A stretch of DNA of 47,350 bases from Pseudoxanthomonas koreensis. GTDB lineage: Bacteria; Pseudomonadota; Gammaproteobacteria; Xanthomonadales; Xanthomonadaceae. The position numbers were made by a program, and so were the translations under genes. The notes below the pieces were generated by a model, which made no database searches, had not been told where the DNA came from, and was given only the letters and a program-made list of their open reading frames with translations. Where the stretch lies: contig NZ_PDWM01000024.1 of NCBI RefSeq assembly GCF_010093225.1, positions 1 to 47,350 of the forward strand, given 5' to 3'. Positions 1-9,751 of this stretch are shown here, in pieces (position 1 is the stretch's first letter; the number at the start of each line of letters is the position of its first letter).

Positions 1-100
1 CGCGCAGCCCCATTTCCTGGTGTTTGTATGTCTTCAAGCAGTAGACGGCATACGCTCTGCCCAAGGGTCTCCTGGGCTCGGAGATGTGGAGAAGAGACAG
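1..100. other. Non-genomic contig end: degraded Nextera adapter
   Basis: Bases 35-58 match the 24-nt Illumina P7 oligo (it begins CAAGCAG.AGACGGCATACG) with four mismatches. Bases 59-66 are an 8-nt index-sized block. Bases 67-100 match the 34-nt Nextera read-2 sequence ending in AAGAGACAG with three mismatches. The three blocks have exactly the expected lengths and order (24+8+34). Bases 1-34 are of unknown origin and may be another adapter. Genomic sequence starts at about 101. The error density suggests a noisy long read or an unpolished end. Nothing here should be annotated as coding. Confidence 0.93.
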
Positions 101-118
101 TCCGGCGAGCGCGACGTG

Positions 119-1705
119 ATGGAGTACGACGTGGTCGTCGTCGGTGCCGGCCCGGCCGGCCTGGCCTTCGCCATCCGCCTCAAGCAGCTCGATCCGGCCG
201 TCTCGGTCTGCGTGATCGAAAAGGCCAGCGCCATCGGCGCGCACATCCTCTCCGGTGCGGTGATCGAGCCCGGCCCGCTGGACGCGCTGCTCCCCGGCTG
301 GCGCGACAACCCGCCTCCGGTGTGCGTGCCCGCCGGCGAGGACGAGTTCTGGATGCTGTCGAAGGATGGCGGCTGGAAGTTCCCGGTGGTGCCGCCAGGC
401 ATGCGCAACCACGGCAACTTCATCGTCTCCCTCGGCGCGATGTGCGCTTGGCTGGCACCGCAGGCCGAAGCGCTGGGCGTGGAGATCTACCCCGGCTTCG
501 CCGCCGCCGAGACCCTGCATGCCGACGACGGCACCGTGCTGGGCGTACGCATCGGCGACATGGGCGTGGCCCGCGACGGCACGCACAAGCCCGGTTACAC
601 CGCTGGCATCGACATCAAGGCGAAAACCACCGTGCTGGCCGAAGGCGCGCGCGGCCACCTGACCAAGCGCCTGGTCAAGCGCTTCGCCCTGGACGCCGAC
701 AGCGACCCGCAGGCCTACTCGATCGGGATCAAGGAGCTGTGGCAGTTGCCGCCGGGGCGGACCACGCCCGGCAAGATCGTGCACAGCCTCGGCTGGCCAG
801 CCGACAGCCACACCTACGGCGGCAGCTTCCTCTACCACCTGGACGACGACCAGGTCGCGCTGGGCTATGTCAGCGGCCTGGACTACCGCGATCCGGAGTA
901 CAAGCCGTGGGAGGCCTTCCAGCAATGGAAGAACCATCCGACGGTAAAGCCGCTGCTGGAAGGCGGCAGCATCCTCTCGGCCGGCGCGCGCGCCATTGTC
1001 ACTGGCGGTTTCCAGTCGCTGCCCAAGGTCGAGATGCCCGGCGCGCTGCTGATCGGCGACACCGCCGGCCTGCTCAACGTGCCCAAGATCAAGGGCACCC
1101 ACCAGGCGATCCGCAGCGGCATGCTCGCCGCCGAGCACCTGGCCGGCAACGCGCTGGACCCGGCCGGCTTCGACGCCAAGCTGCGCGACTCGGCCGCGGT
1201 GGCCGAGCTGAAGCAGGTGCGCAACGTCAAACCCGGCTTCAAGAAGGGCCTGTGGTTCGGCCTGGCCAACGCCGCCTGGGAAACCCTGCTCAAGGGCGCC
1301 TCGCCGTGGACCCTGAAAATGCGCGCGGACTGGTCCTCGCTGGACAAGGTCGGCGCGCACGAGCAACCCAAGCGCGACTACGTCGAGCGCAGCCTGGCCC
1401 CGCGCGACCGCCTGCAGGGCGTGTACTTCGCCGCCACCGAGCACGACGAGGACCAGCCGGTGCACCTGAAGGTGGCCGACACCTCGATCTGCGTGGACCG
1501 CTGCACCGCCGAGTACGCCAACCCCTGCACCCGCTTCTGCCCGGCCGGCGTGTACGAGATGGTCGAGGACGACGCGGGCCGCCGCCTGCAGATCAACGCC
1601 GCCAACTGCGTGCACTGCAAGACCTGCGACATCAAGGACCCGTACGAGATCATCACCTGGGTGACGCCGGAGGGTGGTTCGGGGCCGAATTACCAGAACC
1701 TGTGA
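119..1705 (+). CDS. Electron transfer flavoprotein-ubiquinone oxidoreductase (5' end possibly truncated)
   Basis: Passes electrons from reduced ETF to ubiquinone at the inner membrane. The N-terminus from the ATG at 119 reads MEYDVVVVGAGPAGLAF, an FAD-binding Rossmann motif. The middle resembles the ETF-QO family (GTHQAIRSGMLAAEHL). The C-terminus carries the cysteine cluster NCVHCKTCDIKDP that holds the [4Fe-4S] centre. The product is 528 residues from this ATG, slightly shorter than the usual 540-550. The frame is open upstream through genuine codons (S-G-E-R-D-V from 101) and then runs into adapter sequence, so the true start is probably lost just outside the window. The ATG at 119 may be internal. 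Its partners etfB and etfA lie at 8999-10793. Function is secure; the start is not. Confidence 0.93.
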   Translation: MEYDVVVVGAGPAGLAFAIRLKQLDPAVSVCVIEKASAIGAHILSGAVIEPGPLDALLPGWRDNPPPVCVPAGEDEFWMLSKDGGWKFPVVPPGMRNHGNFIVSLGAMCAWLAPQAEALGVEIYPGFAAAETLHADDGTVLGVRIGDMGVARDGTHKPGYTAGIDIKAKTTVLAEGARGHLTKRLVKRFALDADSDPQAYSIGIKELWQLPPGRTTPGKIVHSLGWPADSHTYGGSFLYHLDDDQVALGYVSGLDYRDPEYKPWEAFQQWKNHPTVKPLLEGGSILSAGARAIVTGGFQSLPKVEMPGALLIGDTAGLLNVPKIKGTHQAIRSGMLAAEHLAGNALDPAGFDAKLRDSAAVAELKQVRNVKPGFKKGLWFGLANAAWETLLKGASPWTLKMRADWSSLDKVGAHEQPKRDYVERSLAPRDRLQGVYFAATEHDEDQPVHLKVADTSICVDRCTAEYANPCTRFCPAGVYEMVEDDAGRRLQINAANCVHCKTCDIKDPYEIITWVTPEGGSGPNYQNL

Positions 1706-1761
1706 GGCATGACCTGTGAGGCGAGCCTTGTGAGACCTGCCCCCGTGAAAGCCGCGACCGG

Positions 1762-3831
1762 ATGAGCGTGCCGATGGGCGAGCGGTTCCGCAACGCGCTG
1801 TTCGACGGCCTGCGCTTCGGCTTCCGCCTGTTGCCGCTGAGCGAGGGCACGCGCGACCGCTGGCGGCAGCGGTTCCTGGGCCGTTTCCCCGACCTGCAGC
1901 CGGCGCCCGTGCGCGGCCAGGTCGGCACACACGCATCGACCCGGCGCGCGCGCATGCGCGCGGACCAGCCCGCGATCGGCCACGTCCCCTGGCGCCGTGA
2001 AGCGCTGCCCTCGCCGCTGCCCGCCACCCTGGTGGCGTTCTATCTGCCGCAGTTCCACCCCATCCCCGAGAACGACGCCTGGTGGGGCAAGGGCTTCACC
2101 GAATGGCGCAACGTCGCCCGCGCCCTGCCCCAGTTCGAGGGCCATGCCCAGCCGCGACTGCCCGCCGATCTGGGCTGGTACGACCTGCGCAATCCGGACA
2201 CGATGCGCGAGCAGGCACGACTGGCGCGCGAATACGGCATCGGCGCGTTCTGCTTCTACTTCTATTGGTTCGGCGGCAAGACCCTGCTGGAATCGCCGCT
2301 GGAACAGTGGCTCGCCGATCCCACGATCGACATGCCGTTGTGCCTGTGCTGGGCCAACGAGAACTGGTCGCGGCGCTGGGACGGGCGCGAGCAGGACATC
2401 CTGATCGGCCAGCGGCACGATGCCGGCGACGATCTGGCCTTCATCGCCCACGTCGCCCGCTACCTGCGCGACCCGCGCTACCTGCGCGTGGACGGCAAGC
2501 CGTTGCTGCTGGTCTATCGCCCTGGCCTGCTGCCGGATGCCAAAGCCACCGCCTTGCGATGGCGCCACTGGTGCCACGAGAACGGGGTCGGCGAGATCGT
2601 CCTGGCCTATGTGCAGGGCTTCGAACGGCCCGATCCACGCGGCATCGGCTTCGATGCGGCAGTGGAGTTTCCACCGAACATGGGCGCTCCGGCCGACATC
2701 ACCGGCGAACAACAACTGCTCAACAAGGACTTTCGCGGCAGCGTGCTCGACTGGCGGATGCTGGCCGACGACTACAGACAACGGCCGCTGCCGGACTACC
2801 GCCTGTTCCCCGGCGTCGACTGCGGCTGGGACAACGAGCCGCGCCGCCCCGGCCTGGGTCGCGTTTACCTGCATGCATCGCCGCGCCGCTACCGCGATTG
2901 GCTGCGCGACACCGTTCACCAGCGGCTGGCGCAGGCGCCGGCCAGCGACCGTCTGGTGTTCGTCAACGCCTGGAACGAATGGGCCGAAGGCGCGGTGCTG
3001 GAGCCCGATGCGCGGCTGGGACATGCCTGGCTGCAGGCCACCCGCGACGCGCTGCGGGATCCGGACGCGTCGCCCGTACCCGTCGCCCGGCCATGCCTGG
3101 TGGTGCATGCGTGGTATCCGGAGGTGCTCGGGGAAATCCTGGCGGCCATGCGCGACAGCGGGCAGGAATTCAGGTTGCTGGCGACGACCTCGCCGGACAA
3201 GGTGGCCGCAGTGCGCGCGGTGTTGCAGCAGCATGGCGTCCACGGCGAAGTGGTCGAGTGCGAGAACCGCGGCCGCGACATCCTGCCGTTCCTGCATCTG
3301 GCCTCGCACCTGCTGGATGAAGGCGAAAGCATCGTGCTGAAGCTGCACACCAAGCAGTCGCTGCATCGCCGCGACGGCGAGACCTGGCGGCGCGAACTGC
3401 TCGATCTGCTGCTTCCGCAGGGACGTGCCGCAGACCTGGCCGCCGCCTTCGCCAACGATCCGACCCTGGGCCTGCTCGCACCCGAGGGCCACGTGCAGCC
3501 GATGCACTATTACTGGGGCGCCAACGAAGACAACGTGCGCTACCTGGCCACCCGGACCGGGATCGGGCAGCCGCAAACCGACCGCGACCGCTTCATCGCC
3601 GGCAGCATGTTCTGGGCGCGGCTGGAGGCGCTGCGCCCGTTGCTGGACGCGCACCTGGACGACTGGGAGTTCGAGCCGGAGCAGGGCCAGGTGGACGGCA
3701 CCTTCGCCCACGCGCTGGAGCGCATGTTCGTGCTCGCCGCCGACAATGCCGGCTACCGCACCATCACCACCGCCGAACTCGACGGCCGACCCGGCGCCGA
3801 CCGTCGCTATCCCTACGCCGACCGCGGTTGA
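1762..3831 (+). CDS. WbsX-type glycosyltransferase fused to an RgpF (rhamnan synthesis F) domain
   Basis: A 689-residue cytoplasmic polysaccharide enzyme. Residues about 90-430 are a WbsX domain, recognised by FYLPQFHPIPENDAWWGKGF, TEWRNV, FCFYFYWFGGK and the late FVNAWNEWAEGA motif. Residues about 445-680 are an RgpF-like domain, with ENRGRDILPFL, KLHTKQS and the stretch around AGSMFWAR. RgpF domains occur in enzymes that build rhamnose-containing polymers, which fits the rfbBACD operon 1.5 kb away. The gene starts 56 bp after the ETF-QO stop, and no strong Shine-Dalgarno sequence is visible before the ATG. It is convergent with scoB, 24 bp apart. A long open frame on the opposite strand is a high-GC shadow. 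Domain assignment is strong; the sugar donor and acceptor are inferred. Confidence 0.88.
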   Translation: MSVPMGERFRNALFDGLRFGFRLLPLSEGTRDRWRQRFLGRFPDLQPAPVRGQVGTHASTRRARMRADQPAIGHVPWRREALPSPLPATLVAFYLPQFHPIPENDAWWGKGFTEWRNVARALPQFEGHAQPRLPADLGWYDLRNPDTMREQARLAREYGIGAFCFYFYWFGGKTLLESPLEQWLADPTIDMPLCLCWANENWSRRWDGREQDILIGQRHDAGDDLAFIAHVARYLRDPRYLRVDGKPLLLVYRPGLLPDAKATALRWRHWCHENGVGEIVLAYVQGFERPDPRGIGFDAAVEFPPNMGAPADITGEQQLLNKDFRGSVLDWRMLADDYRQRPLPDYRLFPGVDCGWDNEPRRPGLGRVYLHASPRRYRDWLRDTVHQRLAQAPASDRLVFVNAWNEWAEGAVLEPDARLGHAWLQATRDALRDPDASPVPVARPCLVVHAWYPEVLGEILAAMRDSGQEFRLLATTSPDKVAAVRAVLQQHGVHGEVVECENRGRDILPFLHLASHLLDEGESIVLKLHTKQSLHRRDGETWRRELLDLLLPQGRAADLAAAFANDPTLGLLAPEGHVQPMHYYWGANEDNVRYLATRTGIGQPQTDRDRFIAGSMFWARLEALRPLLDAHLDDWEFEPEQGQVDGTFAHALERMFVLAADNAGYRTITTAELDGRPGADRRYPYADRG

Positions 3832-3855
3832 ACCGCACGGCCGGGCCGGACCCGG

Positions 3856-4485
3856 TCAGGCCGCGAACGGCACTCCGGTCTTTTCCTTCAGCTCGTCGAT
3901 GCCCACGCCCGGCGCGGCTTCGACCAAGGTCAGGCCGCCGTCGGTCACGTCGAACACCGCCAGCTCGGTGATGATCCGGTCGACCACGCCTACGCCGGTC
4001 AGCGGCAGAGTGCATTCGGGCAGGATCTTGTGCTCGCCGCTCTTGGCGGTGTGCTCCATCAGCACGACCACGCGCTTGACTCCTGCGACCAGGTCCATCG
4101 CCCCGCCCATGCCCTTGACCATCTTGCCGGGCACCATCCAGTTGGCCAGGTCGCCCTTGTCGGTGACCTGCATCGCACCCAGGATCGCCAGGTCGATGTG
4201 GCCGCCGCGGATCATGGCGAACGAGTCGTGGCTGCCGAAGTAGCTGGCGCCTTCGCGCGCGGTCACGGTCTGCTTGCCGGCGTTGATCAGGTCGGCGTCG
4301 ACCTCGTCCTCGGCCGGGAACGGGCCGATGCCGAGCAGGCCGTTCTCCGACTGCAGCCACACGTCCACGCCTTCGGGAATGTGGTTGGCCACCAGGGTCG
4401 GCAGGCCGATGCCCAGGTTCACGTAGGCGCCATCGGTCAGCTCGCGGGCGGCGCGTTGCGCCATCTCGTCGCGGGTCCAGGCCAT
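3856..4485 (-). CDS. scoB: 3-oxoacid CoA-transferase subunit B
   Basis: Beta subunit of succinyl-CoA:3-ketoacid CoA-transferase, which activates acetoacetate with CoA from succinyl-CoA for ketone-body and branched-chain catabolism. The 209-residue length is normal. The catalytic glutamate lies in the [10 protein letters not shown] motif near residue 50, and [15 protein letters not shown] and GGAMDLVAG are family hallmarks. The ATG at 4485 overlaps the scoA stop by one base (TGATG), so the two subunits are translationally coupled. The gene ends 24 bp from the convergent glycosyltransferase. Confidence 0.95.
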   Translation of the reverse strand: MAWTRDEMAQRAARELTDGAYVNLGIGLPTLVANHIPEGVDVWLQSENGLLGIGPFPAEDEVDADLINAGKQTVTAREGASYFGSHDSFAMIRGGHIDLAILGAMQVTDKGDLANWMVPGKMVKGMGGAMDLVAGVKRVVVLMEHTAKSGEHKILPECTLPLTGVGVVDRIITELAVFDVTDGGLTLVEAAPGVGIDELKEKTGVPFAA

Positions 4486-5195
4486 CACTTGTTCTCCTGA
4501 CGGACGGTGCGCTGTTCGATGCGCTTCTCGGGAGTCGGGTTGAGCACGATGCGGTCGACGTAGATGCCGGGCAGGTGCACCTGGTCCGGGTCGAAGGTAC
4601 CGACCTCGACCACTTCCTCGACCTCGGCCACGCACACCTTGCCGGCCATCGCGCAGGCCGGGTTGAAGTTGCGCGCGGTCTTGCGGAACACCAGGTTGCC
4701 GGCCTTGTCGGCCTTCCATGCCTTGACCAGCGACACATCGGCCACCAGCGCGGTCTCCAGCACGTAGTGCTTGCCGTCGAACTCGCGGGTCTCCTTGCCC
4801 TCGGCCACCACCGTGCCGTAGCCGGTGGCGGTGAAGAACGCGGGGATGCCTGCGCCGCCGGCACGCAGGCGCTCGGCCAGGGTGCCCTGCGGGTTGAACT
4901 CCAGCTCCAGTTCGCCGCCCAGGTACTGGCGCTCGAACTCCTTGTTCTCGCCCACGTAGGAAGAAATCATCTTGCGGATCTGGCGGGTGGTCAGCAGCTG
5001 GCCCAGGCCGAAGCCGTCGACGCCGGCGTTGTTGGAGATCGCGGTCAGGGCCTTGACGCCGGAGTCGCGCAGCGCGGCGATCAGCGCCTCGGGGATGCCG
5101 CACAGGCCGAAGCCGCCCACCGCCAGGGTCTGGCCGTCGGCGACCAGGTCGGCGAGTGCGGACCTGGCGTCCGGATACAGTTTGGAAGCAGTCAT
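4485..5195 (-). CDS. scoA: 3-oxoacid CoA-transferase subunit A
   Basis: Alpha subunit of the same CoA-transferase, 236 residues. The N-terminal [13 protein letters not shown] glycine-rich loop, the SNNAG motif and [11 protein letters not shown] are typical. It is first in the two-gene scoA-scoB operon. A TAGAAT element at 5226-5231 on this strand lies about 30 bp upstream and is a likely -10 box. The rfbD gene, on the same strand, ends about 130 bp farther down in coordinate terms after this promoter region, so the two operons look independent. Confidence 0.95.
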   Translation of the reverse strand: MTASKLYPDARSALADLVADGQTLAVGGFGLCGIPEALIAALRDSGVKALTAISNNAGVDGFGLGQLLTTRQIRKMISSYVGENKEFERQYLGGELELEFNPQGTLAERLRAGGAGIPAFFTATGYGTVVAEGKETREFDGKHYVLETALVADVSLVKAWKADKAGNLVFRKTARNFNPACAMAGKVCVAEVEEVVEVGTFDPDQVHLPGIYVDRIVLNPTPEKRIEQRTVRQENK

Positions 5196-5225
5196 GCCTG
5201 CCCTCTCAGATGGCCCAAGTCGCTG

Positions 5226-5231
5226 ATTCTA
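5226..5231 (-). promoter_or_regulatory. Candidate -10 box of scoAB
   Basis: TAGAAT on the minus strand, 30 bp before the scoA ATG, in the context GGTAGAATCAGCG. No convincing -35 is seen. The same hexamer recurs before metB, etfB, rhlE and the Cds1-like gene. Confidence 0.4.
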
Positions 5232-5324
5232 CCGGCCCAGGGCACGGGCAGGTACGTACCTTCGGGCAATGGGCCACGTGCCGCCAGAATCCGCCTGGTT
5301 TCCCCAAGGGCGGAAGGGAGTGGG

Positions 5325-6248
5325 TCATGTTGCCTGCTGCGCGGCCAGGTCAGCGATAACCCCGGCCAGCCCCTGTTCCCAGGCAGGGAGACCGATTCCG
5401 AAGTCGTGACGCAGGCGCGAAGTATCCAGGCACGAGTAAGCCGGCCGTTTCGCCGGAGTAGCATAGTCGGCCGTGCCGATCGGCAACACCCGTGGCACGC
5501 GCGGCAATAGGCCAGTGGCCGCAGCCTCGGCGAAAATCGCCTCGGCGAAACCGTGCCAAGTGGTCTGACCATCGGCTACCAGGTGCCAGGTGCCGGCCGC
5601 AGGGGTATTACCGGCCAACGCCTTCGACAGCACCGTGGCGGTGACATCGGCGATGAGTGCGGCTGATGTGGGCGTGCCGGTCTGGTCGGCGACCACGCGC
5701 AGTTCGTCCCGCTCGGCACCCAGGCGCAACATCGTGCGCAGGAAGTTGTGGCCATGAGCGGCATAGACCCAGGCGGTGCGAAAGATGAAATGTCGTCCAC
5801 CGGCGGCACGCACCGCCTGCTCGCCGGCCAGCTTGCTGGCCCCGTACACGCCCAGCGGCGCGACCGCATCGTCTTCCCGGTACGGGCGCGTGCCCTGCCC
5901 GTCGAACACGTAGTCGGTCGAATAATGGACGAAGGGAATGCCCAGTTCGGCACAGGCGCGCGCCATCGCACCCGGCGCCTCGGCATTGACCTGGAGGGCG
6001 ACTTCGCGCTCGCTCTCGGCCTTGTCCACTGCGGTGTAGGCGGCCGCGTTGATCACCGCTGACGGTGCGATGTCGTGGACCAGATGGACCAGTGCCTGGG
6101 GATCGGTCAGATCGGCCACCGTACAGGTGTCGCCGTCACCGGACTTGCCGTCGCGGGTGGCGGCAATCGCTTCTCCCAACGGGGCCAGACTGCGCCGCAA
6201 CTCACGGCCGACCTGTCCGTTGGCGCCAACCACCAGCAACCGGGTCAT
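5325..6248 (-). CDS. rfbD: dTDP-4-dehydrorhamnose reductase
   Basis: Last step of dTDP-L-rhamnose synthesis (RmlD): NADPH-dependent reduction of dTDP-6-deoxy-L-lyxo-4-hexulose. The 307-residue protein starts [17 protein letters not shown], with a Rossmann glycine motif. It has STDYVFDG, the catalytic Y-x3-K in YGASK, and FRTAWVY. The ATG at 6248 overlaps the rfbC stop (ATGA). It is last in the rfbBACD operon. Its product feeds rhamnosyltransferases in the O-antigen cluster and probably the RgpF-type enzyme upstream. Confidence 0.96.
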   Translation of the reverse strand: MTRLLVVGANGQVGRELRRSLAPLGEAIAATRDGKSGDGDTCTVADLTDPQALVHLVHDIAPSAVINAAAYTAVDKAESEREVALQVNAEAPGAMARACAELGIPFVHYSTDYVFDGQGTRPYREDDAVAPLGVYGASKLAGEQAVRAAGGRHFIFRTAWVYAAHGHNFLRTMLRLGAERDELRVVADQTGTPTSAALIADVTATVLSKALAGNTPAAGTWHLVADGQTTWHGFAEAIFAEAAATGLLPRVPRVLPIGTADYATPAKRPAYSCLDTSRLRHDFGIGLPAWEQGLAGVIADLAAQQAT

Positions 6249-6802
6249 GGCGTGTAGACCGGCAACCTGTCTGGAGCGACATCGGCCAGGAACGGCGCCT
6301 TCCCGTCCTTGCCCGAGAGCACCGGATCGGAAATCGGCCAGTCCACGCCGATGTCTCCGTCGTTCCAGCGCACGCCGGCATCGGCTTCCCTCACATAGAC
6401 GTCGGTGCACAGATAGCTGAAGACCACGTGCTCGGACAACGTCAGAAACCCGTGGGCGAAACCTTCCGGGATCCAGAATTGGCGCCGGTTCTCCGCACTG
6501 AGTACGACCGCCTCCCAGCGACCGAAAGTCGGTGAGCCGCGACGGATGTCCACCGCCACATCGTAGACCTCACCCTCCAGTACGCCGACCAGCTTGCCTT
6601 GCGGGCGAGGCCACTGGTAGTGCAGGCCACGCAGCACGCCCTTGACCGAAGTGGAAACATTGCTCTGCACGAACTTCGTCGGCAGGCCATGCTCGCCGAA
6701 GCGCTCCGCGTTCCAGGTCTCGAAGAACACGCCGCGCTCATCGCCGAATACGGCCGGCTCCAACACCACGCAGCCCGGCAGGGACGTTTCGATGATCTTC
6801 AA
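6245..6802 (-). CDS. rfbC: dTDP-4-dehydrorhamnose 3,5-epimerase
   Basis: RmlC cupin epimerase, acting on dTDP-4-keto-6-deoxy-D-glucose. Motifs are GVFFETWN, the [18 protein letters not shown] core with the catalytic histidine, and [11 protein letters not shown] chose a TTG start at 6802, which overlaps the rfbA stop as TTGA. It gives 185 residues beginning (M)KIIETSLPG, the normal length and N-terminus of the family. The frame is open farther upstream, but only into rfbA coding sequence. Translation is probably coupled to rfbA. Confidence 0.94.
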   Translation of the reverse strand: MKIIETSLPGCVVLEPAVFGDERGVFFETWNAERFGEHGLPTKFVQSNVSTSVKGVLRGLHYQWPRPQGKLVGVLEGEVYDVAVDIRRGSPTFGRWEAVVLSAENRRQFWIPEGFAHGFLTLSEHVVFSYLCTDVYVREADAGVRWNDGDIGVDWPISDPVLSGKDGKAPFLADVAPDRLPVYTP

Positions 6803-7734
6803 CGCACGATCCCTCGCTTCAACAGTGTCAGCAGATACTGGCCATACCCATTCTTCGCCAGCGGCGTGGCCAGCTTCTCCAACTGTCCCGCATCGATCCA
6901 ACCGTTACCGTAGGCGATTTCCTCGGGGCAACTGACCTGCAAGCCCTGCCGGTCCTGGATGGTCTGGATGAAATTGGCCGCCTCGTGCAGCGACTGGTGG
7001 GTACCGGTATCCAGCCAGGCGAAACCGCGGCCGAGTTGCTCAAGGTACAGCGCATCATCATCGAGGTAGCACTTGTTGAGATCGGTGATCTCCAGCTCGC
7101 CACGCGGTGAAGGCTTGAGCTCGGCCGCGTAATCGCTGGCTTTACCATCGTAAAAGTACAGGCCGGTAACCGCGTAGTTCGAGCGCGGCTGCGCCGGCTT
7201 TTCCTCGAGCCCCACCACGCGGCCGGCAACGTCGAACTCGGCCACACCGTAGCGCTCCGGATCGTTGACCCAATAACCGAACACGGTGGCGCCCGCATCA
7301 CGCGCGTCGGCGCGCTTGAGCGTGTCGGTCAGGCCATGACCATGGAAGATGTTGTCGCCCAGCACCAGGCAACTAGGCTGGCCGGCGACGAAATCGCGAC
7401 CGATCAGGTAGGCCTGGGCCAGGCCGTCCGGGCTGGGTTGCACCGCGTAACGGATGTCCATGCCCCATTGCGAGCCATCGCCCAGCAGGTTCTGGAACAT
7501 CGCCTGCTCGTGTGGGGTATTGATGATCAGCACCTCGCGGATCCCCGCCAGCATCAGCACGCTGAGCGGGTAATAGATCATCGGCTTGTCATAGACCGGC
7601 AGCAGCTGCTTGCTGACGCCCTTGGTGATCGGATACAGCCGGGTGCCGGAACCTCCAGCCAAAATGATGCCTTTGCGCGAGTCCCTCGCAACAGCCCGCA
7701 CATCCATGTGCGGATTCTCCAATGGCCGGCTCAT
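6799..7734 (-). CDS. rfbA: Glucose-1-phosphate thymidylyltransferase
   Basis: RmlA makes dTDP-glucose from glucose-1-phosphate and dTTP. It is recognised by [41 protein letters not shown] and the later LDTGTHQSL. The ATG at 7734 overlaps the rfbB stop (ATGA) and gives 311 residues. An internal ATG at 7707 would give 302 and is closer to the family's usual length (about 290-300), so the first nine residues are uncertain. It is second gene of the rfb operon. Confidence 0.95.
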   Translation of the reverse strand: MSRPLENPHMDVRAVARDSRKGIILAGGSGTRLYPITKGVSKQLLPVYDKPMIYYPLSVLMLAGIREVLIINTPHEQAMFQNLLGDGSQWGMDIRYAVQPSPDGLAQAYLIGRDFVAGQPSCLVLGDNIFHGHGLTDTLKRADARDAGATVFGYWVNDPERYGVAEFDVAGRVVGLEEKPAQPRSNYAVTGLYFYDGKASDYAAELKPSPRGELEITDLNKCYLDDDALYLEQLGRGFAWLDTGTHQSLHEAANFIQTIQDRQGLQVSCPEEIAYGNGWIDAGQLEKLATPLAKNGYGQYLLTLLKRGIVR

Positions 7735-8786
7735 GCCACGCCCCCGATCCGCTCCAATCGGTAGCTGCCGTCGAGCACCCGCTTCACCCAGTCCTGGTTG
7801 TCCAGGTACCAGTCGATGGTGAAGGCGATGCCCTGCTCGAAGGTGTACTTCGGCTCCCAGCCCAGCTCGTCCTTCAGCTTGGAGGCATCGATCGCATAAC
7901 GGCGGTCGTGGCCGGGACGATCGGCGACATACGTGATCTGGCTTTCGCGCGGCTGGCCGTCTTCCCGCGGGCGACGCTGGTCCAACAGCGCGCAGATCGC
8001 CCGCACCACCTCGATGTTCTGCTTCTCCGAGTTGCCGCCCACGTTGTAGGTCTCGCCCACCCTGCCCTTGGCCAGCACGGTGCGGATCGCCTCGCAGTGG
8101 TCGGCCACGAACAGCCAGTCGCGCACCTGCCTGCCATCGCCATAGACCGGCAACGGCTCGCCGGCCAGCGCCTTGGCGATCACCAGCGGGATCAGCTTCT
8201 CGGGAAAGTGGTATGGCCCGTAGTTGTTGGAACAGTTGGTGGTCAGCACCGGCAGCCCGTAGGTGTGGTGGAAGGCACGGACCAGGTGATCGGAGGCGGC
8301 CTTCGATGCCGAATACGGGGAATTGGGCGCATAGGGCGTGGTCTCGGTGAACTGGCCGGTCTCGCCCAAGGTGCCGTAGACCTCGTCGGTGGACACGTGC
8401 AGCAAGCGGAAAGCGTCCTTGGCCTCGACCTCCAGGCCCTTCCAGTAATCGCGCACCGCTTCCAGCAGGCTCAGGGTGCCGACCACGTTGGTCTGGACGA
8501 AGGCGGCCGGACCGTCGATCGAGCGGTCCACGTGGCTCTCGGCGGCGAAATTGAGCACCGCGTCGGGACGGTGTTCGGCCAGCAATCGCGCTACCAACGC
8601 GCGGTCGCCGATGTCGCCGTGCACGAACACGTGGTCCGGGTTGCCCTTCAGCGAGGCCAGGGTGTCCAGATTGCCCGCATAGGTCAGGGCGTCCAGATTG
8701 ACCACCCGGACGCCACGGGCGACGGCCTCCAGCACGAAATTGCCGCCAATGAAGCCGGCGCCGCCGGTCACAAGCCAGGTTGCCAA
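7731..8786 (-). CDS. rfbB: dTDP-glucose 4,6-dehydratase
   Basis: RmlB, an NAD-dependent short-chain dehydrogenase of 351 residues. It has [11 protein letters not shown] at the N-terminus, the HVSTDEVYG catalytic Thr-Asp-Glu region, [10 protein letters not shown] (Y-x3-K) and [17 protein letters not shown] chose the TTG at 8786 because GGAG lies 7 bp upstream and it yields (M)[13 protein letters not shown], the expected N-terminus. A GTG at 8813 would add nine unlikely residues. It is first gene of rfbBACD and divergent from etfB, with about 210 bp between them. Confidence 0.95.
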   Translation of the reverse strand: MATWLVTGGAGFIGGNFVLEAVARGVRVVNLDALTYAGNLDTLASLKGNPDHVFVHGDIGDRALVARLLAEHRPDAVLNFAAESHVDRSIDGPAAFVQTNVVGTLSLLEAVRDYWKGLEVEAKDAFRLLHVSTDEVYGTLGETGQFTETTPYAPNSPYSASKAASDHLVRAFHHTYGLPVLTTNCSNNYGPYHFPEKLIPLVIAKALAGEPLPVYGDGRQVRDWLFVADHCEAIRTVLAKGRVGETYNVGGNSEKQNIEVVRAICALLDQRRPREDGQPRESQITYVADRPGHDRRYAIDASKLKDELGWEPKYTFEQGIAFTIDWYLDNQDWVKRVLDGSYRLERIGGVA

Positions 8787-8925
8787 GCAAAAACTCCAGT
8801 CCGTACGCAGCACGACACATCACAGGCCGCCAAGGATACCGGTTCCCGCCCGGCCAAGTCCGGCACGGGCCTGAAGACAGGGCTGCGGCAACCCATACCG
8901 GATCGCATGGAAGCCCCTGGCCCGT

Positions 8926-8931
8926 TAGAAT
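8926..8931 (+). promoter_or_regulatory. Candidate -10 box of etfBA
   Basis: TAGAAT in the context GTTAGAATCGGG, 68 bp before the etfB ATG in the etfB/rfbB divergent region. No clear -35 is visible. Confidence 0.4.
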
Positions 8932-8998
8932 CGGGATCCGCCCCGGCGCCCTGCAGCGACCGGGCCGCCCCCGCACCCACGAAGGACTCCGTACAACG

Positions 8999-9745
8999 AT
9001 GAAGATCCTCGTCGCCTACAAGCGCGTGGTGGACTTCAATGTCCGCATCCAGGTCAAGCCGGACGGTTCCGGCGTGGTCACCGAGGGCGTGAAGCTCTCG
9101 CCCAACCCGTTCGACGAGATCGCCCTGGAACAGGCCCTGCGCCTGCGCGATGCGGGCATCGCCACCGAAGTGGTGGTCGCCACGATCGCCCCGGCCGACG
9201 CCCAGGCGCACCTGCGCAACGGCCTGGCCATGGGCGCCAACCGCGCCCTCCACGTGGTCACCGACCAGCCGGTGCAGCCGCTGGCCGCCGCCCGCACCCT
9301 GCTCAAGCTGGTCGAGAAGGAGCAGCCGGACCTGGTGATCCTGGGCAAGCAGGCCATCGACGACGACGCCAACCAGACCGGGCAGATGCTGGCCACCCTG
9401 TGGGGCCGACCGCAGGCGACCTTCGCTTCAAAACTCGAAATTGCCGACGGCAAGGCCACCGTGACCCGCGAGATCGATGCCGGCCTGGAGACCCTGGAAG
9501 TCGACCTGCCCGCCGTGGTCACCACCGACCTGCGCCTGAACGAGCCGCGCTTCATCAAGCTGCCCGACATCATGAAGGCCAAGAGCAAGCCGCTGGAGAC
9601 GATCCCGCTGGTCGAGCTGGGGGTGGAGGCCGGTCCGGAACTGAAGACCACCGGCTACGCCCCACCGGCCAAGCGCAGCAAGGGGGTGATGGTCAAGGAT
9701 GCGGCCGAACTGGTGGCCGCGTTGAAGGCCAAGGGCCTGCTCTGA
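8999..9745 (+). CDS. etfB: Electron transfer flavoprotein, beta subunit
   Basis: Small subunit of the soluble ETF heterodimer, which collects electrons from acyl-CoA dehydrogenases and passes them to ETF-QO at the window start. The 248-residue protein begins [17 protein letters not shown]. It carries the AMP-binding region ([27 protein letters not shown]) and the [13 protein letters not shown] motif. GAAGGA precedes the ATG by 12 bp. In this family etfBA is the conserved left boundary of the O-antigen locus. Confidence 0.96.
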   Translation: MKILVAYKRVVDFNVRIQVKPDGSGVVTEGVKLSPNPFDEIALEQALRLRDAGIATEVVVATIAPADAQAHLRNGLAMGANRALHVVTDQPVQPLAAARTLLKLVEKEQPDLVILGKQAIDDDANQTGQMLATLWGRPQATFASKLEIADGKATVTREIDAGLETLEVDLPAVVTTDLRLNEPRFIKLPDIMKAKSKPLETIPLVELGVEAGPELKTTGYAPPAKRSKGVMVKDAAELVAALKAKGLL

Positions 9746-9751
9746 CCGCTC

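Noticed and set aside
1690-3711. 673-residue open frame on the minus strand opposite the WbsX-RgpF gene
   Set aside because: Low-complexity composition with no recognisable motif; the plus strand encodes clear domains in the same place, so it is a high-GC shadow.
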